DNA of 64,000 bases, from positions 1-64,000 of the forward strand of contig NZ_JAQGEI010000036.1 in NCBI RefSeq assembly GCF_029017505.1. Reading direction: 5' to 3'. Under the pieces are notes generated by a model that did not search any database, was not told where the DNA came from, and saw only the letters and a program-made list of their open reading frames with translations. The DNA is from Sedimenticola hydrogenitrophicus (GTDB taxonomy: Bacteria > Pseudomonadota > Gammaproteobacteria > Chromatiales > Chromatiaceae). The first letter of the stretch is position 1, and the number at the start of each line of letters is the position of its first letter. This document shows, piece after piece, positions 35,029 to 43,434 of the stretch. A program made the translations under genes and the position numbers.

Positions 35029-36036
35029 TCAGCAACTCCGGTCGTCATCCGGTCGGCGTGCCGCCGGTGCCGGGTTCAGGGCGGCTCTTTTCAGCAGCAG
35101 GCCGCCGGCCACCCCGGCGACCAGCATGAGATAGATCCACAGGCTGTGCGGGGTGAGTGTGGGGATCAATCGCAGCAGCAGGGTGTCGTTGCCGCCGGGG
35201 ATCAGGGCGCCGCCGAGCCCCATCAATAGGCCGCCGCCGAGATTCAGGGGCCAGCCGGTGGCCGGCCTCGCCTTGTGCCAGGCACCGCGCCGCCAGGCCG
35301 AGATCATCATCCCGAGCAGCAGCACGGGTACCAGCAGCAGTTGGGTGGCGGGCGGAGCTACCGGGTCGCCCGCCAGCGCACTGACCGAACCGCGCAGGGT
35401 ATAGGTGTAGGTCCAGGGTCCGAATCCCAGGTAGAGTGCGCCGGCCCCCAGGCCGAGCAGGACGGCGGTGGCCCGGGGGCTGTAAGCGTCGGCCCCCAGT
35501 CGTTCACGCAGTCCACGCCGGTGTGGCCAAAGCGCCCGGATCTCGACGCCTGCCCAGATGACCAGCAGTGCCAGCGCCGCCATGAGCCAGGCCGGGGACG
35601 GATGGCCCGGTTGGGAGTTTAGGGTGAACAGTGGCGGCGCGAGCTGCCAGGCGGCAACACCGATGATGAAGCCCGCCAGCGTGGCCAGCATCCGCCAATC
35701 GGCATCGGCGAGCCGCTGCAGGGTCGAGAACGAGCAGCCGCCGTTCAGGGCCGCCCCGAGGCCGAACAGGAAACCCCCGCCCAGTCCCAGCCACAACGGG
35801 GCCGTTGGAGTGGGTGCGGCATACAAGCTCGGCATCAGGAGGAGCGCCGGCAGGGTCAGCAGCATTGCCCAGAGCATGGCCCGCAGGAATCCGCCGAAGC
35901 GTTCAAAGCGACGCGATTCCAGGACATCCCCCACCGCCCGGACGGTACAGAGGCTGGCGCGGTGCGAGGCATAGCCGAGGAAGGCCACCAGGGGGGTCGC
36001 CCATAGGAGCGATAACGGGTATTGCATGCTGGACAT
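35029..36036 (-). CDS. YeeE/YedE-family sulfur transporter 1
   Basis: 335 residues from the ATG after GGAGG; the longer frame upstream is a shadow of the YyaL-like gene. About nine to ten membrane helices with the conserved cysteine segments ASLCTVRAVGD and LNGGCSFSTLQR, typical of the YeeE/YedE family, whose characterised member takes up thiosulfate (TsuA). It could move thiosulfate or another small sulfur species. Located 53 bases behind the YyaL-like gene and probably in the same operon as arsS/arsC. Confidence 0.85.
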   Translation of the reverse strand: MSSMQYPLSLLWATPLVAFLGYASHRASLCTVRAVGDVLESRRFERFGGFLRAMLWAMLLTLPALLLMPSLYAAPTPTAPLWLGLGGGFLFGLGAALNGGCSFSTLQRLADADWRMLATLAGFIIGVAAWQLAPPLFTLNSQPGHPSPAWLMAALALLVIWAGVEIRALWPHRRGLRERLGADAYSPRATAVLLGLGAGALYLGFGPWTYTYTLRGSVSALAGDPVAPPATQLLLVPVLLLGMMISAWRRGAWHKARPATGWPLNLGGGLLMGLGGALIPGGNDTLLLRLIPTLTPHSLWIYLMLVAGVAGGLLLKRAALNPAPAARRPDDDRSC

Positions 36037-36089
36037 CGGAGAGTCCCTCCTCGAAGGGTGCGGTTTGTTCTTTTCACACTTCACACTTC

Positions 36090-38531
36090 TCAAGGCATCC
36101 CCGCGTCCGCCAGAGGCAAGTGCAACTCCACCGTCTCCGGCGCCAGGCAGACCTGGTCGTTGCAGGCCTGCAATCCCAATCTTAACGGCACGATCCGCGA
36201 TGCCGGTGCAACGGGTTCGATCGTGGCCTCGATCTGCACCTTGCCCTGGTAGAGCGAGAGGGGTTCGCGCTGAAATTCGAGCTGTTGGCGCTCGCCCACC
36301 GGGTAGTCGATTTGTCCCAGGTGCCATCCCCCGGTGCCGGGCACGAGGGCGAGGGTGGTGGGGATCAGATTCTCCTGCAAGGGCTGGTGGGCATTGACAT
36401 GCCAGCCCGGCGGGATCTCCAGTTCCACGGTGACGCGCCGGGCCCCGACTTGCGCGGCGCTGATGCGTATGCCGCCGAGGGCAGCGTAGCGACGCCTGCC
36501 CCACTCGCCATGCAGCAGGTCGTCGGCGCCGGCCAGCAGGTAACCGAAACCCGGGGGATGGCGCGCGACGGGTTCGGCGAAGGCCGCCAGCGTGGCTCTG
36601 GCCCGCTCGCCGTAATCGAACCAGTCGGTGCGCACCGAAAGCATCTGCAGCACCCGCAGGGCCACCGAGTTGCCGGAGGGCATGGAGGTGTCGCCGCCCA
36701 TCTCCCTGGCACGGCCCAGGGCGGTGAGCTGGTTTTCCTGGTGACTCATGTAAAATCCGCCCCGCGTCTCGTCCCAGAAGCGTTCCAGCATGGCGTCGGC
36801 CAGTTCCCGCGCCCGGACCAGCCAGAGCCTGTCGCCGGTGCCGTCGTACAGCTGCAGCAGCCCCTCGGCGAAATAGGCGTAGTCCTCCTGGAGGGCCGGA
36901 ATGGATGAGCTGCCATCGAGATGCACGCGCCACAGCTCGCCGGTCTCGCGGTGGTTTTGCTCCCACAGGAAGCGCGCGGCCCGTGCCGCCGCCTCGGTAT
37001 AGCGGGGCTCGCCGAGCAGATCGCCCGCCTGAGCCAGGGTGGTGATCATCATGCCGTTCCAGGCGGTGAGGATCTTGTCGTCGCGCAGGGGATGGGGGCG
37101 CGCCTCCCGCGCCTGGTAGAGGCGTTCGCGGATGCGGTCGATGTGATCCAGAAGCTGGGTCTGCGACATGCCGTTCTCCCCGGCAAACTCGGCCAGGGGT
37201 CGCGGCAGATGCAGGATGTTGCCGCCCTCGAAGTTGCCGTTGTCGGTGACGCCGAACAGGTTAATGGCCAGTGCCGCGTCCTCCGCGGGCAGCACGCCGC
37301 GTAGCTGGTCCGGCGTCCAGAGGAAGAAGGTGCCCTCACGGCCCTCGCTGTCGGCATCGATGGCGGAGTAGAAGGCGCCTTCCGCCGAGCGCATGTCGCG
37401 CAGTACGTAATCCAGGGTCTGGCTGGCGACGCGGCGATAGAGTGGATTGCCGGTCAACCGCCAGGCCAGAAGATAGACCCGGGCGAGCTGGGCCTGGTTG
37501 TAGAGCATCTTCTCGAAGTGGGGCACCAGCCAGTCGTTGTCGGTGGCGTAGCGGTGGAAACCGCCGCCTACCTGATCGTGGATGCCGCCCCGGGCAATCG
37601 CATCGAGGGTGGTTCCGATCGCCTCCAGCAGTGCCGGTTCGGGGCTGCGTTCAGCCGCGTTCAGCAGCAGCATGAGCAGCGGTTCGCGGGGGAACTTGGG
37701 CGCCGGGCCGAAGCCGCCCTGCAGTTCGTCGTGTGTCTCCAACGCCTCCGTCACCGCCGCCTGAATCGCCTCGCGGCCCACTTCGCCCGCCATGGCCTGG
37801 CGCGCCTGCACCGCGGCGAGTACCTGGGCGACGCGTTCGGCCTGGTCCAATACCTCCTGCCGCTTGCCGTCCCAAAGTGCGGCAACCCGTGTCACCAGGT
37901 CGCGGAACGGGTCGGGTGGGTAGTAGGTGCCGCCATGAAAGGGCTTGCCGTCCGGGGTGAGGAAGCCGTTGAGCGGCCAGCCGCCGCGACCGGCAATCAG
38001 CTGCACCGCGGTCATGTAGGTCTGATCCACCTCGGGACGGCGCTCCCGATCCACCTTGATGGCGACGAAGTGGCGGTTGAGCAGCTCGGCGATGGCCGGG
38101 TTTTCGAAACTCTCGCGTTCCATGACGTGGCACCAGTGGCAGGTGGCGTAGCCGATGGAGAGGAAGATCGGCTTGTTCTCCCGCTTAGCCTTCTCGAACG
38201 CCTCGGCTCCCCAGGCATACCAGTCCACCGGATTGTGGGCGTGCTGGATCAGGTAGGGGGAGTCCTCCAGGATCAACCGGTTGGTGTAGCGCGGGCTGCC
38301 GTCGGGCCGCAGGTGTTCGGTGCGGGGTCGGTAGTCCGCGCCCTTGGCCTTCAGGGCCGCGTCGATGCGTGTGCGGAGATCCATGGGGCGTGGGGCGAGC
38401 GTGACCGGCGTGCTGCCTCCTGGCACGCCGGCATACCGTCCATCCATGGAGATAACCGGTGTTTCCGTTGCGAGCGCCGGGGACAGGGAGGTGGCCAACA
38501 GGAGGGCAAGAAAAAAGCGGGGCAATTTCAT
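36090..38531 (-). CDS. Periplasmic YyaL-type thioredoxin-domain protein fused to a DsbD N-terminal-like domain
   Basis: 813 residues. A signal peptide ([21 protein letters not shown]) is unusual for this family, as YyaL/DUF255 proteins are normally cytoplasmic. The thioredoxin-like domain has [14 protein letters not shown] (about residues 128-141) with the family's long flanking segments; an (alpha/alpha)6 barrel follows (about 260-680). The last 120 residues ([16 protein letters not shown]...[13 protein letters not shown]) match the DsbD alpha domain, whose cysteine pair passes electrons in the periplasm. The start overlaps the arsC stop by one base. The fusion suggests a periplasmic thiol-reducing enzyme fed by a DsbD-like donor; substrate unknown. 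Confidence 0.85.
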   Translation of the reverse strand: MKLPRFFLALLLATSLSPALATETPVISMDGRYAGVPGGSTPVTLAPRPMDLRTRIDAALKAKGADYRPRTEHLRPDGSPRYTNRLILEDSPYLIQHAHNPVDWYAWGAEAFEKAKRENKPIFLSIGYATCHWCHVMERESFENPAIAELLNRHFVAIKVDRERRPEVDQTYMTAVQLIAGRGGWPLNGFLTPDGKPFHGGTYYPPDPFRDLVTRVAALWDGKRQEVLDQAERVAQVLAAVQARQAMAGEVGREAIQAAVTEALETHDELQGGFGPAPKFPREPLLMLLLNAAERSPEPALLEAIGTTLDAIARGGIHDQVGGGFHRYATDNDWLVPHFEKMLYNQAQLARVYLLAWRLTGNPLYRRVASQTLDYVLRDMRSAEGAFYSAIDADSEGREGTFFLWTPDQLRGVLPAEDAALAINLFGVTDNGNFEGGNILHLPRPLAEFAGENGMSQTQLLDHIDRIRERLYQAREARPHPLRDDKILTAWNGMMITTLAQAGDLLGEPRYTEAAARAARFLWEQNHRETGELWRVHLDGSSSIPALQEDYAYFAEGLLQLYDGTGDRLWLVRARELADAMLERFWDETRGGFYMSHQENQLTALGRAREMGGDTSMPSGNSVALRVLQMLSVRTDWFDYGERARATLAAFAEPVARHPPGFGYLLAGADDLLHGEWGRRRYAALGGIRISAAQVGARRVTVELEIPPGWHVNAHQPLQENLIPTTLALVPGTGGWHLGQIDYPVGERQQLEFQREPLSLYQGKVQIEATIEPVAPASRIVPLRLGLQACNDQVCLAPETVELHLPLADAGMP

Positions 38532-39100
38532 CAGTTAGCGATACCTTCTAAATCGACAGCTGATGATTCCCGGGCCGCAATCCGCGTCATCGCGTGGGCG
38601 AGCTCCTGCTTGCCGTACTCCTGCAGTGGCAGGCTCACCAGGGTCTCCACCCGGGAGCGGAGCGTTTCGAAGCAGGATGCGAAGGCTGCCCGGGCGTGCC
38701 CGGGATCGTCGGTGACCGCCGCCGGATCGGGCAGACCCCAATGGATGTGAACACTATCTCCGGGAAAGGCCGGGCAGACCTCGGCCGCCGCACTGTCGCA
38801 GACGGTCAGCAGGATATCCAGGGGTCGCGAGTCTTCGGTCGTGAACTCCAGCCAGCTCTTGCTGCGGTAGTCCTCGGCGGACAGTCCCTGTTCCCTGATG
38901 CGCTCCAGGGCCAGTGGATTGACCTTTCCCGTGGGTCGGCTGCCGGCGCTGAAGGCCTGGAAATGGCCTCCCCCGAAGTGATTGAATATGGCCTCGGCCA
39001 TCACGCTGCGCGCCGAGTTTCCGGTGCACAGCACCAGGATGCGACAGGGTGACTGAATGATGCTTTGCATGGGGTGTTGTTTGCCCTGGCTTGGTTGCAT
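38531..39100 (-). CDS. arsC: Arsenate reductase, low-molecular-weight phosphatase (thioredoxin-linked) type
   Basis: About 189 residues from the ATG at 39100; a later ATG at 39070 is also possible. The P-loop [10 protein letters not shown] and the redox cysteines [12 protein letters not shown] match thioredoxin-coupled ArsC, which reduces arsenate to arsenite in the cytoplasm through a relay of three cysteines; [10 protein letters not shown] is the acid loop of the fold. It follows arsS by 17 bases and couples to the YyaL-like gene. No arsB or acr3 pump is in the window, so the arsenite fate here may be methylation or arsenosugar formation rather than efflux. Confidence 0.9.
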   Translation of the reverse strand: MQPSQGKQHPMQSIIQSPCRILVLCTGNSARSVMAEAIFNHFGGGHFQAFSAGSRPTGKVNPLALERIREQGLSAEDYRSKSWLEFTTEDSRPLDILLTVCDSAAAEVCPAFPGDSVHIHWGLPDPAAVTDDPGHARAAFASCFETLRSRVETLVSLPLQEYGKQELAHAMTRIAARESSAVDLEGIAN

Positions 39101-39117
39101 GTCCGTTATCCGTGTTC

Positions 39118-40083
39118 TCAATGATCCTTCAGGGCACCACCGCAACTGCTGCCCTGGCCGGCGGTACAGCCGTAGCAATGGTCGGCCACCCGGATCGGAC
39201 GGCCGGCAAAGTCGTGATCAAGCAGTATGGAGAGGTGGACGGGTTCGGTGCAGCCGCCCGGTGGCAGCCCCAGCATCTGGTTGAAGTCGCAGTCATACAC
39301 CCGGCCCTGCCAGTCCACCGATATCAGGTTCCGGCACATCACCGAGGCCAGGTTGCCTTCCTGGTGCGCACCCTTGAGCAGGTCCATGTAGTCAAAGAAT
39401 TTGTTGTGGGAGATGAGTTGGCTGCCGAAGCGGCGGATCGGCATGTTGGCCAGGGCGTACAGCTGGTTGAAGACAATGCCGAAGCGGGACTGCAACTGCG
39501 TCCGGTAGTCGGCCTCCAGTTGCCGCTGATCGGGCGGCAGGCTCGGACCGTCAGGGTTGTAGACCAGATTCAGTCGTTTGCCGCTGTCCGGTTCTCCGTA
39601 ACCCAACGCATTGAGTTTGCGCAGGCCGGCGAGACTGCTGCCAAACACCCCCGAGCCCCGTTGCCGGTCCACATTCTCCTCCAGGTAGCAGGGTAGCGAG
39701 GCGATGATTTCCACGTCGTTATCGGCGAGGAACCGCGCCAGATCCTCCTGGCCGGGTTCGTTGAGTATAGTGAGATTACAGCGGTCGATGACATGCAGCC
39801 CTTGTTCACGCGCGGCGATCACCAGGTGGCGGAAGTCCGGGTTGAGTTCCGGGGCGCCGCCGGTGAGATCCAGGGTGGTGATACCCTGCCGGTCCGCGAA
39901 GTGTAATAACAGGGCCATGGTCGTCCGGGTCATCGCTTCCACGCGTTTCGGACCTGCCGCCACATGGCAATGCTGGCAGGACTGGTTACAGCGGTAGCCG
40001 AGGTTGGCCTGGAGGATTTCCAGCCGGCTGCGCCGCAGGAGCGGAAAGTCGGTATTCAACAATAGTGGAAGCATTTCATGCAT
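39118..40083 (-). CDS. arsS: Radical SAM protein ArsS (arsenosugar biosynthesis)
   Basis: 321 residues. The radical SAM cluster is CNQSCQHC (C-x3-C-x2-C form, about residues 32-39), and LDLTGGAPELN is the GGE-like SAM motif. The C terminus has the ArsS-type Cys cluster HCYGCTAGQGSSCGG, which probably binds a second iron-sulfur centre. ArsS is proposed to add the 5'-deoxyadenosyl group to dimethylated arsenic to form an arsenosugar precursor. It sits between a cytochrome c gene (16 bases upstream) and arsC. An arsM methyltransferase is not in the window. Confidence 0.9.
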   Translation of the reverse strand: MHEMLPLLLNTDFPLLRRSRLEILQANLGYRCNQSCQHCHVAAGPKRVEAMTRTTMALLLHFADRQGITTLDLTGGAPELNPDFRHLVIAAREQGLHVIDRCNLTILNEPGQEDLARFLADNDVEIIASLPCYLEENVDRQRGSGVFGSSLAGLRKLNALGYGEPDSGKRLNLVYNPDGPSLPPDQRQLEADYRTQLQSRFGIVFNQLYALANMPIRRFGSQLISHNKFFDYMDLLKGAHQEGNLASVMCRNLISVDWQGRVYDCDFNQMLGLPPGGCTEPVHLSILLDHDFAGRPIRVADHCYGCTAGQGSSCGGALKDH

Positions 40084-40099
40084 GTGGTGTCCCCGGCCC

Positions 40100-40432
40100 T
40101 CAGCGCAGGCTGTTGAAGTAGCTGGCGAGATCCTTCATATCTTGATCCGAAAGTCCCTTGGCCTGGCTCAGCATGATCGGGTTGGTGCGTTCCTTGTGCT
40201 TGAACGCCTTCAATTGCTTCAGCAGGTAGAGTCCCTTCTGTCCGGCCAGGTTGGGGTACATGGGATTGGCGCTGATCCCTTCCCGTCCGTGACAGGAGAC
40301 ACAGCCCAGGCTCTGGGCCTTCTCTTTGCCCGCGCTCGCGTCGCCGGTGGCCAGGCTCTGGCCGGAAGCGGCCAGCGCCAGCGCGCCAATAAGGATCAGG
40401 GTTGCAGGTCTCTTTCGCGGAAGGTACTTCAT
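40100..40432 (-). CDS. Monohaem class I cytochrome c
   Basis: 110 residues from the ATG after AGGAGC; the long upstream extension is not coding. A signal peptide (ending GQSLA) precedes CVSCHG (about residues 45-50) and the axial Met region NPIML, as in small soluble cytochromes of the c4/c5/c553 type. A periplasmic electron carrier. First gene of a probable operon with arsS, arsC, the YyaL-like gene and YeeE, a striking mix of electron transfer, arsenic and thiol chemistry. Confidence 0.9.
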   Translation of the reverse strand: MKYLPRKRPATLILIGALALAASGQSLATGDASAGKEKAQSLGCVSCHGREGISANPMYPNLAGQKGLYLLKQLKAFKHKERTNPIMLSQAKGLSDQDMKDLASYFNSLR

Positions 40433-40739
40433 GGTTGCTCCTGTAAGGTCGTGATCTATCTCTGTGCCGATGGCACCGTTCGAGAAAGTTGGTCGGCGAG
40501 CAAGTCGATTCCTTACAGGCAACAACGCGTTTCCTGGCTTGCGACTCAGCTTGTAGCCTGGATGGAGCCCACTCAATGGGAGCTTAACGTACAGTGGGTG
40601 GGGAAGCCCGGTAACGATCTCGCGCTGAACAAACTCCAAGCGATGGCTAATGGGTTAGTAAGCGGCTGGTGGTGGGGTTTGAATAATGTCGGGGATATCG
40701 GGCGCTATTCTTTCGCATTTGCAGAACTTGCCTGATATA

Positions 40740-40768
40740 TTGCCTTACCAATAAGTAAGGAATATAAT
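40740..40768 (+). promoter_or_regulatory. Sigma70 promoter with overlapping operator, AbrB/PIN operon
   Basis: TTGCCT (40740-40745), 17-bp spacer and TATAAT (40763-40768). The dyad CCTTAC-CAATAA-GTAAGG (40743-40760) overlaps the -35 and spacer and is a likely autoregulatory site for the AbrB-type antitoxin. The remaining gap 40433-40739 shows no gene. Confidence 0.65.
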
Positions 40769-40798
40769 AACCCGCAAGTTGTTTATGAGGAGCATCTT

Positions 40799-41038
40799 AT
40801 GTCTGCTGCCACTATTACCAGCAAGGGCCAAATCACGATTCCAAAAGATGTCAGGGCACGGCTTGGCCTTCATAGCGGTGACAAAATCAGTTTCATTTTT
40901 GAGGGTGATGACCGGGTGAGTTTCATTCCTGTAACCAAAAGTGTGACTTCTTTGAAAGGGATAGTGGCTAAACCTGACAAGCCCGTGTCTATCGAAGATA
41001 TGGCGGCAACTGTCAAGGCGAGGGGTAGCCGATCTTGA
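40799..41038 (+). CDS. AbrB/SpoVT-type antitoxin
   Basis: 79 residues. The swapped-hairpin DNA-binding domain begins ATITSKGQITIPKDVRARLGLHSGDKISF, typical of AbrB-fold antitoxins. GAGGAGC precedes the ATG. The stop overlaps the toxin start, so production is coupled. It should neutralise the PIN toxin and repress the operon, for which a dyad overlapping the promoter is present. Confidence 0.88.
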   Translation: MSAATITSKGQITIPKDVRARLGLHSGDKISFIFEGDDRVSFIPVTKSVTSLKGIVAKPDKPVSIEDMAATVKARGSRS

Positions 41039-41433
41039 GGGGGCTGGATACCAATGTACTGGTTCGTTACCTGGTACAAGATGATCCCAAACAGGCCGCT
41101 CAAGCCTCTAAATTTATAGAGACGTATTGCACGGATGAAAGCCCATGCTTTATCGGTCAGATCGTATTGTGTGAGCTGGCGTGGGTACTGGAGAGTAATT
41201 ATCAGCAGGATCGCCAGCAAATTGCCTCCATCATCGAGCAGTTATTACAAGTGGGTCAATTGGAAGTGATGGGACCGGAAATCGTCTGGCGTGCGCTGAA
41301 TGACTACAAAAACTCCAATGCGGATTTTCCAGACCATCTACTGGCCAGGGTCAATGAATCACAAGGTTGTGACACAACGGTGACATTTGATAAGAACGCC
41401 GCGAAGCAGCCAGGCTTTAAAATACTGAAATAG
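41035..41433 (+). CDS. PIN-domain ribonuclease toxin (VapC-like)
   Basis: 132 residues from a TTG that overlaps the antitoxin stop. PIN-domain acidic residues are visible: LDTNVLVRYL (first Asp), CELAWVLE (Glu) and NADFPDHLLA / TFDKNA (later Asp). Such proteins cleave specific RNAs when freed from the antitoxin. With the AbrB-type partner it makes a complete type II toxin-antitoxin module inserted between the arsenic and multihaem cytochrome operons. Confidence 0.85.
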   Translation: MRGLDTNVLVRYLVQDDPKQAAQASKFIETYCTDESPCFIGQIVLCELAWVLESNYQQDRQQIASIIEQLLQVGQLEVMGPEIVWRALNDYKNSNADFPDHLLARVNESQGCDTTVTFDKNAAKQPGFKILK

Positions 41434-41464
41434 GATTACACATAGCGCTCGTAGACACCCTATA

Positions 41465-42694
41465 TCATGGCAATGGAATATCCCGCTCAAACAGGGTAAA
41501 GACCGACGCATCGGCAGCATCGAGCGCACGCCGCAGCAATCCGCTGCCTTTACCGGCCCAGCCGTTATCAAGCATTGCCTGGTAGAAGTCCCGGTAAAAG
41601 CGGTCCGGTTCGACCCGGATGCGCAAGCGCAGGGAACCGGCTTGTGGATCGCGCGGCTGCCGGTAGTCGAGACTGATGCTCTCGCCCGGCGCCAGGCGGG
41701 TGTCGGATAACTCCTCGCTCAGGTCCATGCTCACCTGACGGGCGATGATCCGCTCCTCCCGGGTCTGGGGCAGCAGCGTACCGTCCGCGTCCAACTGTAC
41801 CGCCTCCATCACCACGCGGGGCGTCACGTAGGTGGGAAAATGGTGGCCGACGCCGCTGTTGGTCAGGTTGAGCCGGGCGGAGAGCGTCGGGCCGGTGGCC
41901 GTGACACCGTCAAGCCCGATCTCCACCCCCGACAGCACGGTATCCTTGTCGTGAATGCCGCGCCACAGGTGGCGGCGGTCCGGCATGTGACAGGACTGGC
42001 AGCTCTGTCCGGCCGCCGCCTGGGGGCTGGCGCGCCACTCCGCGAAGGTGTTTTCCAGCAGTTTCCCGTTGAGGGCGAAGCCGTCCGCCTCGAACTGGTG
42101 GCAGGCGGCACAGAAGCGTGAAGACTCGAAGGCCGCGTCCGCGGTAAAGCCACCGTGTGGTCCAGCGGTTTTCTCGCCCCCGTCCCGGGCGGGCGGGCCG
42201 TGAATCTCCCAGGTGCGCAGGTGGCAGGCGGCGCAGATCAGCCCCTGATTGAACAGTGGGCCGGTGGGCACGCCGACCGGCGTGACTGGGACCGCGCCGC
42301 TGTTACCCTCGGCGATCCAGGTCGCCAGTTCCTCGGCCTGCTCCGCCAGAGGGGCGTGGCAGCGCAGACAGGCCTGGTGTTCCTCGCGGTTGGTGGGGTC
42401 CATCTCAATGAGCTGTCCAAGCAGGCCGGGACCCATGGCGTGGGCGTGCAGGCTGCGCTGCCAATCCTGGAACTGGTGGGGATGGCAGGCGCCGCAGGCG
42501 CGGGGATCCAGGGAGCTCTCCAGTGGAGAAAAACCGGCCGGTGCCTCCCCCTGGGGTGGCAGCGGGCGCTGCCAGTGGCGGCTGAGGAAGCTGTCGATGG
42601 CAGCGACGCTATCGTCGTCCGCCATTGATACCGTTGCGCCGCTCATCAGCAGCGTCCAGCAGGCCAACGCGACCCGAAAACGGAGCCGGTTCAT
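41465..42694 (-). CDS. Pentahaem c-type cytochrome
   Basis: 409 residues. A signal peptide (ending TVSMA) is followed by five CxxCH sites: CGACH, CLRCH, CAACH (twice) and CQSCH, all in the first 240 residues. The C-terminal third (TATGPTLSARLNLTNSGVGHHFPTYVTPRVV) is a beta-rich domain without haem, with the GHHFPT motif seen in cytochrome c-554-type multihaem proteins. It would be a periplasmic redox protein. The gene start overlaps the stop of the His-rich protein (ATGA), and that gene is likewise coupled to YeeE. Electron partner and substrate unknown; a sulfur compound is a fair guess. Confidence 0.88.
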   Translation of the reverse strand: MNRLRFRVALACWTLLMSGATVSMADDDSVAAIDSFLSRHWQRPLPPQGEAPAGFSPLESSLDPRACGACHPHQFQDWQRSLHAHAMGPGLLGQLIEMDPTNREEHQACLRCHAPLAEQAEELATWIAEGNSGAVPVTPVGVPTGPLFNQGLICAACHLRTWEIHGPPARDGGEKTAGPHGGFTADAAFESSRFCAACHQFEADGFALNGKLLENTFAEWRASPQAAAGQSCQSCHMPDRRHLWRGIHDKDTVLSGVEIGLDGVTATGPTLSARLNLTNSGVGHHFPTYVTPRVVMEAVQLDADGTLLPQTREERIIARQVSMDLSEELSDTRLAPGESISLDYRQPRDPQAGSLRLRIRVEPDRFYRDFYQAMLDNGWAGKGSGLLRRALDAADASVFTLFERDIPLP

Positions 42695-43434
42695 GACGAC
42701 ACCCGCCGCAGCTCCGTCATCCAGTCGTCCACCGAAATGGCCAGATAACCGGTCAATTCCAGCTCACGCTCCTCGAACACATCCTGCTCCGGGTGGGCCT
42801 GTTGCCAGGCATTGATCACGACATCTCGGTGCAGGATCAGGGCCTCGATGTGCGGCCGGAACAGCCGCAACATGGCGCTGATCCAGCGGTTCAGCGGCCA
42901 GGAGGGCCAGGCATGGCCGATGGAGAAACGCGGCAGCATCTCAATGACGCTCCCGGCCGGATACCAGGTCTCACCGGTGACCCAGCGGTTGGCGGCGAAC
43001 AGCCCGATGGGCCTGCCCCAGGCATCCATGGAGATGCCAGCCAGATGGGCGATGGCCTGGTCCCCCAGGGGCCAGGGCACACTGGCCAGGTGGTAATCCA
43101 GGGGGCGGGTATCCCCGGGCATGCCGCCGGCGCGCAGAAAGGTATGGAAGTGGCCGTGTTCGGCGTGGTCGGCGCGGTGGGCGTGGTAGTAGTACTGGCC
43201 ATGGGTCTCGTCATCGAACACATCATCCTTTGGATAGTGCTCCAGCTCGATGAACTCCCCCTGGCCCTTGAGCGCCTCGCCCACCAGGTTGAGCCCGACC
43301 CGTTCCAGTGCCCGCATACAGGTATTGACGTCGTCGCCCGCCATGAGCATCTGCTTAATTGCCCCGGCGGGTAGCCGGGCCGGATCGGGGGGTGACAGGA
43401 TGGCTGGTGGACGGGATATCACTGCACTGTTCAT
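42691..43434 (-). CDS. Conserved-looking His-rich protein of unknown function
   Basis: 247 residues; family not recognised with certainty. No signal peptide or membrane segment. A His-rich stretch, GQYYYHAHRADHAEHGHFHTFLR (about residues 79-101 in two blocks), suggests metal binding. RWVTGETWYPA and the helical C terminus are otherwise unremarkable. Start and stop both overlap neighbouring genes by ATGA, tying it between the YeeE transporter and the pentahaem cytochrome; a supporting cytoplasmic role in their pathway is inferred. The longer upstream frame is a shadow of the transporter gene. Confidence 0.75.
   Translation of the reverse strand: MNSAVISRPPAILSPPDPARLPAGAIKQMLMAGDDVNTCMRALERVGLNLVGEALKGQGEFIELEHYPKDDVFDDETHGQYYYHAHRADHAEHGHFHTFLRAGGMPGDTRPLDYHLASVPWPLGDQAIAHLAGISMDAWGRPIGLFAANRWVTGETWYPAGSVIEMLPRFSIGHAWPSWPLNRWISAMLRLFRPHIEALILHRDVVINAWQQAHPEQDVFEERELELTGYLAISVDDWMTELRRVSS

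Noticed and set aside
35029-36966. 645-residue frame extending the YeeE gene upstream
   Set aside because: The first 310 codons are an Arg/Gly-rich shadow of the YyaL-like gene; YeeE starts at 36036 after GGAGG.
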